A DNA stretch of 64,000 nt from WHSW01 sp963846165 (GTDB lineage: Bacteria > Actinomycetota > Thermoleophilia > Solirubrobacterales > 70-9). Each line of letters begins with the position of its first letter. Positions within the stretch are counted from its first letter, which is position 1. The notes under the pieces were generated by a model that searched no databases, was not told where the DNA came from, and saw nothing but the letters and a program-made list of their open reading frames with translations. Below, piece by piece: positions 1 through 6,843 of this stretch. The stretch is taken from contig CAWJUU010000007.1 of the NCBI GenBank assembly GCA_963846165.1, positions 124,001 to 188,000 of the forward strand. The letters run 5' to 3'. The position numbers were made by a program, and so were the translations under genes.

Positions 1-369
1 GCGACCGATTCGCAAGCGCCGCGGCGCCTGACCTACAAGGTCACAGTCCGCCACGGCCCGCGCGTCGAGCGCGAGCAGCTCGACGACCTCGATGCGGCAG
101 TCGCTGCACTCGAGCGTCGCGCGGGCGCCGTTCGAGCGGACGGCCCGCTGCCGGCGACGAAGATGCTGCGCGAATTCGAGCCCGCCGAACGGGTCGCGGC
201 CCGACTCGAGATCTCAACCGGCGGCACCTTTCGCGGCACCAGCGCGGGCGTCGACGTGATGGGCGACGGTGCCGTGGTCGCCTTCGCCGGCGGAGTGAGG
301 CGCCGGCCACTCGAGCCGCTCGCGGGCGAGACGCCCTTCGACGCCATCCGCCGCGAGCTCGCGGGCTGA
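1..369 (+). CDS. Hypothetical protein, C-terminal part (5' end outside window)
   Basis: The frame is open from the first base of the window to a TGA at 367-369, giving at least 122 residues, so the start lies upstream. The visible part is charged and alternates helix-like (EREQLDDLDAAVAALERR) and strand-like stretches, and ends in DAIRRELAG. No signal peptide, membrane segment or catalytic motif is visible. I do not recognise a family. It reads in the same direction as the next small gene, 22 bases downstream. Codon usage (G/C in third position) is like that of its neighbours, which supports it being coding. Confidence 0.6.
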   Translation, partial: ATDSQAPRRLTYKVTVRHGPRVEREQLDDLDAAVAALERRAGAVRADGPLPATKMLREFEPAERVAARLEISTGGTFRGTSAGVDVMGDGAVVAFAGGVRRRPLEPLAGETPFDAIRRELAG

Positions 370-376
370 CGGCGCA

Positions 377-1726
377 CTAGGCTGATCGCGGATGGAGCCG
401 CAGGAAGTCGAGATCCCGAAGGGCAGCTACGCCGCGGGCCGCCGCGTGCGCCTGCCGCGCGGCGCCGAGCGGCCGATCCGGGTCTATGTGAACGGGATCG
501 AGCAGGCCGAGGGCACCGACTATGGGGTCCGGGGCGGTGAGGTGGTGTTCGCCCGGCCGATCGTCAAGGAGACGGTGACGCCGGGACGCTGGATGGCGAT
601 GTACCTCGGCCTCTTCGGTACATACCGCAAGAACGAGACCGTCGACATCGAGTACCGGCTCGGCGGCCAGACCAAGCTCGCCTCGGACGTCGAGATCCTG
701 CCCGATTAGGCCGGCGCGGCCGGTGGTCTCCGCGAGGCCGACCAGGTCGGCGACCCGCTCGCGGTGCTGGCGGGCAGTGCCGAGCAGCTCGGCGCCGACG
801 CGGGCGCGCTTGAGCAGGAAGTGGACGTCGTGCTCCCAGGTGAAGCCGATCCCGCCGAAGGTCTGGATCGCGTCGTGGGTGACCGAGGTGGCGGCGTCGG
901 ATGCGCGTGCCTTCGCCATCGATGCCGCGAGCGCCAGTGACTCGGGCTCGGCATCGGCGCACCAGGCGGCGTAGTAGACGAGCGAACGCGCCTCCTCGAC
1001 ATCCCACAGCATTCCGGCGAGCCGGTGCGAGACGGCCTGGTAGGCGCCGATCGGGCGCTCGAACTGCTCGCGCTCCTTGGCGTAGTCGACCGACATGTCG
1101 AGCGCCCTCTGGGCAACCCCGACGAGCTCCGCAGCGAGCGCGACGGTTCCGGTGTCAACGGCGCCCTCGACCTCGCCGGGCAGTGGATCGCCGCCGTCGG
1201 CGCTGACCCGGAAGTAGGCGCGGGTGGTGTCGATCAGATCGAGCCGCTCGAGCGTCGCCGTCGCCGTCTCGACCAGCTTCGCGCCCTCGCCGTCGGCGAG
1301 CACGAGGACCGCGCTGCCCCCCGCGGCGCCAACGATCGGATCGGGGTCGGCGGTCAGCTCGGCTGCGCCCCGAGCCTCGCCGGATGCGATCCCGGGCAGC
1401 CACCTCTGCTTCTGCTCGTCTGACCCGGCGGCCTCGATCACGGCACCGGCGTAGGCGTTGGAGATCAAGGGTGTGGGCGCACATACGTAGCCGAGCTCCT
1501 CCTGGAGGATGACCAGCTCGACCGCGCCGAGACCCTGACCGCCGTACTCCTCGGAGATCGCGATCCCCGGCCAGCCGAGCTCGCTGATCTCGCTCCAGAG
1601 CGCTTCGTCGTAGGGGTTGTCTGACTCGGCGAGCTCGCGGACCTTCTCCGGCTTGAAGCGGCTGGCGAGGAAGTCGTGCGCGGTCGACTTGATCTCGCGC
1701 TGCTCGTCGTTGAAGTCGAAGTCCAT
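377..1726 (-). CDS. Acyl-CoA dehydrogenase, FadE28-like small subunit, with an odd C-terminal read-through
   Basis: The protein starts at ATG 1726 (MDFDFNDEQREIKSTAHDF), 13 bases after the partner dehydrogenase stops. It is a flavin-dependent acyl-CoA dehydrogenase: the N-terminal helical domain (EYGGQGLG), a short middle domain and the C-terminal four-helix domain (YAKEREQFERPIGAYQAVSHR, QTFGGIGFTWEHD) are all visible. The recognisable family sequence ends near base 710, after about 339 residues. That is the length of the short partner in heteromeric actinobacterial dehydrogenases such as FadE28-FadE29 (ChsE1-ChsE2). The frame then continues for 110 residues, antisense to the 392-709 gene, to a stop at 377. 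This tail looks like non-coding read-through, and a TAA sits in another frame at the expected end. Its substrate is probably a branched or steroid-like acyl-CoA, by family only. Confidence 0.85.
   Translation of the reverse strand: MDFDFNDEQREIKSTAHDFLASRFKPEKVRELAESDNPYDEALWSEISELGWPGIAISEEYGGQGLGAVELVILQEELGYVCAPTPLISNAYAGAVIEAAGSDEQKQRWLPGIASGEARGAAELTADPDPIVGAAGGSAVLVLADGEGAKLVETATATLERLDLIDTTRAYFRVSADGGDPLPGEVEGAVDTGTVALAAELVGVAQRALDMSVDYAKEREQFERPIGAYQAVSHRLAGMLWDVEEARSLVYYAAWCADAEPESLALAASMAKARASDAATSVTHDAIQTFGGIGFTWEHDVHFLLKRARVGAELLGTARQHRERVADLVGLAETTGRAGLIGQDLDVRGELGLAAEPVLDVDGLVLAVCTEEAEVHRHPASRRHRLLDDRPGEHHLTAPDPIVGALGLLDPVHIDPDRPLGAARQAHAAARGVAALRDLDFLRLHPRSA
392..709 (+). CDS. 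Small conserved-looking hypothetical protein, 105 aa
   Basis: The gene starts at ATG 392, 22 bases after the preceding stop. The 105-residue product looks beta-rich and soluble (VRVYVNGIEQ, TDYGVRGGEVVF, VDIEYRLGG) with one short hydrophobic stretch (WMAMYLGLFG). Its periodic strand pattern resembles a small carbohydrate-binding or tail-like beta sandwich, but I cannot name a family. It converges on the acyl-CoA dehydrogenase at 377-1726, whose reading frame runs on through the whole antisense strand of this gene. The plus-strand product looks more protein-like than the antisense extension, so I regard this gene as real. Confidence 0.6.
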   Translation: MEPQEVEIPKGSYAAGRRVRLPRGAERPIRVYVNGIEQAEGTDYGVRGGEVVFARPIVKETVTPGRWMAMYLGLFGTYRKNETVDIEYRLGGQTKLASDVEILPD

Positions 1727-1739
1727 CGTCTCGAGGCCG

Positions 1740-2879
1740 CTAGCGGAGCTTCGGCAATCCGAGCACCCGTTCGGCGACGATGTTCTTGAGCACATCGCTG
1801 GTGCCGCCCTCGATCGAGTTCGCCCGCGAGCGCAGGAAGCGATACGCCCAGGGGTTGTCGCTGGCAAGCGTCTCGGCGCCGCCAACTTCGAGCGCGAGCT
1901 CGGTCAGCGCCTGATTCGCCGACGACCACTGGAGCTTCGCGATCGAGCCCTCGGGCCCGGGGGTCCCGACCTTCATCGTCGCGGTCAGTGCCCGGAACGC
2001 GCCCAGCCGCAGGCCCTCGATCCCGATCTTCAGCCGCGCCACCTTGTCGCGGACGAGCGGGTCGTCGGCCTTGCCGTTCTCACGCGCCAGCTCGATCAGC
2101 TCACCGAGCGTGTTCGCGAGCCCGAGCGCCGCCGAGGCGCCGAGGCCAGCGCGCTCGTTCATCAGCGTCGTGATCGCGACCATCCAGCCGTTGCCCTCGC
2201 CGCCGACGACGTTCTCGTCGGGCACGTAGGCGTTCTCGATGAAGAGCTCGTTGAACTCCGCCTCGCCGGTGATCTGGCGCAGCGGCCGCACCTCGACCTC
2301 GTCCTGCTCCATGTCGAGCAGGAAGTAGGTGAGGCCCTTGTGCTTGGGAACCGCGGGATCGGAGCGGGCGACGAGCATGCACCACTTCGCCTCGTGGGCG
2401 AAGGTGGTCCACACCTTCTGGCCGGTGATCCGCCAGCCGCCGTCCTCCTTCACCGCCTTCGTCTTCAGCGAGGCGAGGTCGGAGCCCGACTCGGGCTCGG
2501 AGAAGCCCTGGCACCAGATCTCCTCCGCCGAGAGGATCGGCTCGAGGAAGCGCTCCTTCTGCTCCTCGGTGCCGTGGGCGATGACCACCGGCCCGCCCAT
2601 GACCAGGCCGAGCACGTTGGCGGGCCGAGGCGCCTTCTGGCGCGCCAGCTCCTCGCCGAAGATCGCCTGCTCGATCAGGCTCGCGCCGCGGCCGCCGTAC
2701 TCCTTCGGCCACGAGATCCCCGCCCAGTTGCCGGCGTGCAGGCGGCGCTGCCACTCGCGCTCGAACTCGAACAGGACCTGGTCGCCCCCGTGCGGCGAGG
2801 GGCCGGGATGGTTCTGCTCGAGCCAGGCGCGCAACTCGTCGCGGAACGCCTGCTCGTCGGGGGTCAGGGTCAGGTCCAC
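1740..2879 (-). CDS. Acyl-CoA dehydrogenase, FadE29-like large subunit
   Basis: I chose GTG 2879 as start because it gives the usual N-terminus (DLTLTPDEQAFRDELRAWL) and a family-typical 379 residues; further upstream the frame is not protein-like. Family signatures include PKEYGGRG, CQGFSEPESGSDLASL (FAD/substrate region), WTTFAHEA and the C-terminal SRANSIEGGTSDVLKNIVAERVLGLP. It would oxidise an acyl-CoA thioester to the enoyl-CoA in the cytoplasm, passing electrons to electron-transfer flavoprotein. It is the first gene of a two-gene operon with the shorter dehydrogenase 13 bases downstream. This long-short pairing is typical of alpha2-beta2 dehydrogenases that act on bulky acyl chains. 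It is divergent from the alpha/beta hydrolase at 2911, with only about 30 bases between the two starts. Confidence 0.9.
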   Translation of the reverse strand: MDLTLTPDEQAFRDELRAWLEQNHPGPSPHGGDQVLFEFEREWQRRLHAGNWAGISWPKEYGGRGASLIEQAIFGEELARQKAPRPANVLGLVMGGPVVIAHGTEEQKERFLEPILSAEEIWCQGFSEPESGSDLASLKTKAVKEDGGWRITGQKVWTTFAHEAKWCMLVARSDPAVPKHKGLTYFLLDMEQDEVEVRPLRQITGEAEFNELFIENAYVPDENVVGGEGNGWMVAITTLMNERAGLGASAALGLANTLGELIELARENGKADDPLVRDKVARLKIGIEGLRLGAFRALTATMKVGTPGPEGSIAKLQWSSANQALTELALEVGGAETLASDNPWAYRFLRSRANSIEGGTSDVLKNIVAERVLGLPKLR

Positions 2880-2910
2880 GGCGGGGGCGAACCTTACCCA
2901 CCGGGCGATT

Positions 2911-3816
2911 ATGGTGCCGGTGGTGGAGGCCGAGCACTTCGAGCTGACCGCGACCGACGGCCGCATGCTCGAGGCACTCGTCGCCGGACCCGAGGACGGG
3001 ACATTGGTGCTGCAGCATCACGGCACGCCCGGATCCGCGCATGGGGTCTGGCCACCGCACCTCGAGCAGGCGGCTGAACGGGGACTGCGGCTTGCCGAGT
3101 ACTCGCGACCAGGATCGGCGGGCTCAGATCGAGACCCTGGACGAACGGTTGGAAGCTGCGCCGCCGATGCGGCGGCGGTCGCCGACGCCCTCGGCGCCGA
3201 CCGCTTCCTGACGGTCGGCGGATCGGGCGGAGGACCCCACGCGCTCGCGTGCGCGGCGCTGCTCGGAGACCGGGTGCTCGCGGTCGGGACGATCGCGGCG
3301 GTTGCTCCGGCCGACGCCGAGGGACTCGACTGGCTCGCCGGAATGGGCGCCGAGAACCTCGAGGAGTTCGCCGCAGCTCGCGCCGGTCCCGCCGATCTCG
3401 AGGCGTTCATCTCACGCTGGGTGTCCGAGCTCCGGACGCTGACCGGTCCGCAGGTGCGCGAGTCCCTTGGCGAGCTCGTCTCGCCTGCCGACGCCGCGGT
3501 GCTTACGGACGAGTACGCGGACTTCGCCGCCGCAGGAATCCGCAGCTCGGTCAGCTCCGGGTTCTGGGGCTGGTTCGATGACGACCTCGCGATCCTCGGC
3601 GACTGGGGCTTCGACCTCGACGCGATCGACGTCCCGGTGAGCATCTGGCAGGGCCGCGACGACCGCTTCGTCCCTCCGGCTCATGGCGAATGGCTGGCGG
3701 GACACGTCGCGGGCGCGAACGCGCATCTGCTCGACGACCACGGCCACCTCTCGCTCGCGCTGGCGCATTTCGGCGAGATCCTCGACGAGCTCCTCAGCTC
3801 CGCCGAGCTCGGCTGA
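2911..3816 (+). CDS. Alpha/beta hydrolase, 301 aa
   Basis: This is an alpha/beta-hydrolase-fold enzyme. The nucleophile elbow VGGSGGGPHAL places the catalytic serine near residue 105. The acid is in WQGRDDRFVP (about 250) and the histidine in DDHGHLSL (about 277-279), so the full triad is present. An oxyanion-hole stretch QHHGTPGS lies near residues 35-42. It has no signal peptide and is predicted cytoplasmic. The substrate is not evident; the architecture is that of generic proline-iminopeptidase or esterase-like hydrolases. ATG 2911 gives a normal N-terminus (MVPVVEAEHFELTATDGR); GTG 2914 is an alternative. The gene converges on the UbiA-family gene with 4 bases between stops. Confidence 0.85.
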   Translation: MVPVVEAEHFELTATDGRMLEALVAGPEDGTLVLQHHGTPGSAHGVWPPHLEQAAERGLRLAEYSRPGSAGSDRDPGRTVGSCAADAAAVADALGADRFLTVGGSGGGPHALACAALLGDRVLAVGTIAAVAPADAEGLDWLAGMGAENLEEFAAARAGPADLEAFISRWVSELRTLTGPQVRESLGELVSPADAAVLTDEYADFAAAGIRSSVSSGFWGWFDDDLAILGDWGFDLDAIDVPVSIWQGRDDRFVPPAHGEWLAGHVAGANAHLLDDHGHLSLALAHFGEILDELLSSAELG

Positions 3817-3820
3817 GCGC

Positions 3821-4687
3821 TCAATCGAGCACGTAAAGGGCGACGAACGACGCCGCGATCCAGGTCACCCCTGCGAAGACGATCCCCGGATCGCGCGCCA
3901 GGATCGCAGCGGTCGACCGCGTGTCCCGGCGGTCGTAGATCAGGTACAGGTAACGGAAGATCCCGTAGAGCACCGAGGGAGCGGTGATCAACATCTTCGA
4001 GCCGGCGTTGGGCGAGTTGACGGCGTAAATGACGTAGCTGATGATTGAGGCGGCGGTGACCATCGAGATCATCTGGTCGAGAAACGGCAGTGAGTAGTGC
4101 TCGAGCACCGGGCGGGTCCCAGCCTCCGCGCTTTCCTCCTCCTCCAGCATCGCCTCCTGGCGGCGCTTGGTGAAGCCGAGAAAGAGCGCCAGAAAGCCGG
4201 TACAGACGAGCAGGAACTCGGATGCCTGTGCCTCGACAGCCACCGCACCGGCGATCACTCTCAGGATGAACAGCGAGGCGATCGTCATCACGTCGATGAT
4301 CACCAGGCGCTTGAGCAGCAGCGAGTAGGCCGACGTGATCACCCCGTAGAGCGCGACCAGGCCGCCGACCTCGGGCTCGACCGCGAGGCCGAGCGCGATC
4401 CCGCCGAGCGCCAGGGCCACTGCGAGCATGCCGGCGAGCCCGGGGGCGACGGCGCCGCTGGCGATCGCCCGCGCGCGCTTGTCGGGGTGGAGCCGGTCGT
4501 GCTCGCGGTCGCGGAGGTCGTTGAGCAGGTAGCCGGCGCTCGAGATCGCACAGAAGGCGACGAAGGTGAGCGTCGCCGCGAGCACCTGGTCGCCCTCGTC
4601 GAGGCGGCCCGAGAACAGCAGGCCCGCGAACACGAGCAGGTTCTTGATCCACTCCTGCGGGCGCAGGGCCCGGATCAGCGGCGGCAT
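3821..4687 (-). CDS. Decaprenyl-phosphate phosphoribosyltransferase-like UbiA-family membrane protein
   Basis: This 288-residue protein has about eight or nine hydrophobic membrane segments and the UbiA prenyltransferase signatures. The N-terminal RPQEWIKNLLVFAGLLFSG is typical of DPPR synthases (M. tuberculosis Rv3806c type). The first aspartate motif NDLRDREHDR lies at residues 56-65, and the second conserved loop reads VIIDVMTIASLFILRVIAGA. The known reaction is transfer of 5-phosphoribose from PRPP to decaprenyl phosphate, giving the precursor of lipid-linked arabinose. In an organism without mycolyl-arabinogalactan the product may serve another glycan. ATG 4687 fits the family N-terminus. 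No oxidoreductase partner (DprE1/E2) is next to it. Confidence 0.85.
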   Translation of the reverse strand: MPPLIRALRPQEWIKNLLVFAGLLFSGRLDEGDQVLAATLTFVAFCAISSAGYLLNDLRDREHDRLHPDKRARAIASGAVAPGLAGMLAVALALGGIALGLAVEPEVGGLVALYGVITSAYSLLLKRLVIIDVMTIASLFILRVIAGAVAVEAQASEFLLVCTGFLALFLGFTKRRQEAMLEEEESAEAGTRPVLEHYSLPFLDQMISMVTAASIISYVIYAVNSPNAGSKMLITAPSVLYGIFRYLYLIYDRRDTRSTAAILARDPGIVFAGVTWIAASFVALYVLD

Positions 4688-4788
4688 GACCGCAGAAGGT
4701 TAGGGTGCTCGTCGACGCGGCCACCGCCGCAATTGGGCGGCTGCAAGCCTTCGGTTGGCGGCCTGTGCGACGGGGTAGTTTCTTGCGT

Positions 4789-5196
4789 ATGGGGCTGATC
4801 AGCAAGTTCACCGGCGGACGCCGGGAGAAGCTCGACGAGTTCCTCGCCGAGCACCTACAGCCCGGCGAGCAGCCCGTCGCCGCGCTGCCGATGTGCCAGA
4901 TCCAAAGCGGCGGCTTCGCCGACTTCAGCGAGCGAGTCGCCTTCTACGGCATCTCCGCGACCGACCGCAACGTGTACTTCGTCGGCTGGGGGCTGGGGAT
5001 ACCCGAACGGCCGAAGGTCATGGTCGGCGCCGCCCCGCGCGAGTCGGTCTCGATCGTCGACTACAAGTCCGGACGGCTCACGTCGGGGAAGCTGACGCTG
5101 ACGATCGAGCACGGCGAACCGATCGAATTCGAGATCCCGGGCCTTCACCGCGCGGACGCCACTGAGCTCGTCAAGTCGCTGCGCGGGACGACCTGA
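4789..5196 (+). CDS. Hypothetical protein, 135 aa, possible PH-like beta domain
   Basis: ATG 4789 (MGLISKFTGGRREKLDEFLAEH) is chosen over an in-frame start at 4705 because the extension is not protein-like. After a short amphipathic N-terminal helix the chain alternates strands (RVAFYGISATDRNVYFVGW, ESVSIVDYKSG, KLTLTIEHGEPIEFEI) and ends in a helix (ADATELVKSLRG). This resembles bacterial PH-like or YokE-type domains with one closing helix. There is no signal peptide and no catalytic motif. Function is unknown. It lies between two minus-strand genes, with stops 16 bases apart from the FAD-oxidase gene downstream. Confidence 0.7.
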   Translation: MGLISKFTGGRREKLDEFLAEHLQPGEQPVAALPMCQIQSGGFADFSERVAFYGISATDRNVYFVGWGLGIPERPKVMVGAAPRESVSIVDYKSGRLTSGKLTLTIEHGEPIEFEIPGLHRADATELVKSLRGTT

Positions 5197-5211
5197 GATC
5201 AAGCAACCGAT

Positions 5212-6843
5212 CTAAGCCGGGTCGATCAGCACCCCGGGGTTGAGGAGGCCCCTCGGATCGAGCTCGCGCTTGGCGGCGCGCAGCGCGCCGGCGAATGGCT
5301 CCGGGCGCTGGCGGTCGTACCAGGGGCGGTGGTCGCGACCGACGGCGTGATGGTGGGTGATCGTGCCGCCGGCCTCGATCACCACGTCCGAGACGGCGGC
5401 CTTGATCTCGTCCCATTGCTCGACCTCGGAGCCGCGCCGCGCCGGGGCGAGGATGGTGAAGTAGGGCGCCGGCCCGTCGGGGTAGACGTGGGTGAACCGG
5501 CACATCACCTTCGGCGCCGCGTCGCCGTCGGCGGGCGCGCCTGAGGCCGCGGCGACGGCGCGACGCGCGGTCTCGATCACGGTCGCGTGGAACTCGGCAA
5601 AGCGGTCCCAGGTGATCGCGGTCTCGAAGGTGTCGGAGAGCACCCCGACCGCGACGAAGGTGTCGCGCAGGTACGGCGCGGCGAGGAACGCATGCCGCCA
5701 TGCCCCCACCGCATCTGCGTCCTGCTTGCTGCCCGTTGCTTGCGTGCTCCGTACCTCGCCCGGCTCGCCGCCGTGATCGCGGACGGCCTCGAGCGCCAGT
5801 TCCATGAGCGCGTCGACCGGGTGGTGCGCCGACTCGAAGCCGAGCACCAGCGTCGCCCTGCCGCTCTGGTCAGCGTGCGTGAGCTCCGCCTCCGCCTCGT
5901 CGAGCAAACGGCAGTTCGTGGGATTGAGCCCAGACTGGGCGAGCGCCCGCACGGCCTCCGCGCCGGCGGCGAAGGAGTCGAAGGCGATCCCTGCCGAGAG
6001 CTTGTGCTCGGGGCGCTTGTGGACGCGGACCCAGGCCTCGGTGATCACCCCGAGGATGCCCTCGGACCCGATCAGCATCCGGTCGGGGCTCGGCCCGGCG
6101 CCCGAGCCGGGCAACCGGCGGCTCTCCCAGGCGCCGCTCGGGGTGATCGCCCGTACCGACTCGATCAGGTCGTCGATGTGGGTCCAGACCGTCGCGAAAT
6201 GGCCGCCGGCACGGGTTGCTATCCAGCCGCCAAGGGTCGAGTACTCGAACGACTGCGGAAAGTGACGCAGGGTTAGGCCGTGCTCGGCGAGCTGCTCGTT
6301 GAGCGCCGGGCCGAGGACGCCGGCCTGGATCCGCGCGGCGCGCGAAACCGGGTCGACCTCGAGCACCCGGTCGAGTGCTCGAAGGTCGATCGTGACCGCG
6401 CCGGAGTAGGCGTCGCCGACTCGCGGCTCGACTCCCCCGACGACGCTCGTGCCGCCGCCGTAGGGGATCGCCGCAGCACCGGCGTCGGCGCACCAGGCGA
6501 GCACCTGCTCGAGCTCCGCTTCGTCGGTCGGCCAGGCGATCAGGTCGGGCGGATGCTCGATCTGGCCGCGAAAGCCGCGGACGACATCCCGGTAGGCCTT
6601 GCCGAGCGCGTGCGCGACGCGTTCGCGGTGATCGGCACAGACAATCGGGGCGAGCGACTCCGGTGGCGCCAGCCGCGGAGCGGGCAGCTCGATCGCGTCG
6701 AGCGCCACCGGCTGCTCGGCCTTGCCGCCGAACCCGAGCCGCCCGCGAATATCGACCGCCGACGCCTTCAGGTCGGCGAGCGACGGCTGCTGGTCCTCGA
6801 AACCCCAGCCCCAGTGCTTTCGCGTCCGCGTCGGAGCTACCAG
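5212..6843 (-). CDS. FAD-binding oxidase, alkyldihydroxyacetone-phosphate synthase (AGPS) family
   Basis: This belongs to the VAO/AGPS flavoprotein family. The FAD-binding loop AAAIPYGGGTSVVGGVEP, the segment ITPSGAWESRRLPGSGAGPSPDRMLIGSEG and the active-site THHHAVGRDHRPWY with the end DPRGLLNPGVL are all AGPS hallmarks. A first strong start (GTG 6708) would cut off a conserved N-terminus. The frame upstream of it reads RKHWGWGFEDQQPSLADL, typical of AGPS. The start is therefore probably CTG 6843, preceded by GGGGA at a good distance and overlapping the stop of the upstream reductase by 7 bases. AGPS swaps the acyl chain of acyl-DHAP for a fatty alcohol, forming the ether bond of alkyl lipids. 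Some bacterial relatives act on other alpha-hydroxy acids, so the ether-lipid role rests on the coupled reductase. Confidence 0.85.
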   Translation of the reverse strand: MVAPTRTRKHWGWGFEDQQPSLADLKASAVDIRGRLGFGGKAEQPVALDAIELPAPRLAPPESLAPIVCADHRERVAHALGKAYRDVVRGFRGQIEHPPDLIAWPTDEAELEQVLAWCADAGAAAIPYGGGTSVVGGVEPRVGDAYSGAVTIDLRALDRVLEVDPVSRAARIQAGVLGPALNEQLAEHGLTLRHFPQSFEYSTLGGWIATRAGGHFATVWTHIDDLIESVRAITPSGAWESRRLPGSGAGPSPDRMLIGSEGILGVITEAWVRVHKRPEHKLSAGIAFDSFAAGAEAVRALAQSGLNPTNCRLLDEAEAELTHADQSGRATLVLGFESAHHPVDALMELALEAVRDHGGEPGEVRSTQATGSKQDADAVGAWRHAFLAAPYLRDTFVAVGVLSDTFETAITWDRFAEFHATVIETARRAVAAASGAPADGDAAPKVMCRFTHVYPDGPAPYFTILAPARRGSEVEQWDEIKAAVSDVVIEAGGTITHHHAVGRDHRPWYDRQRPEPFAGALRAAKRELDPRGLLNPGVLIDPA

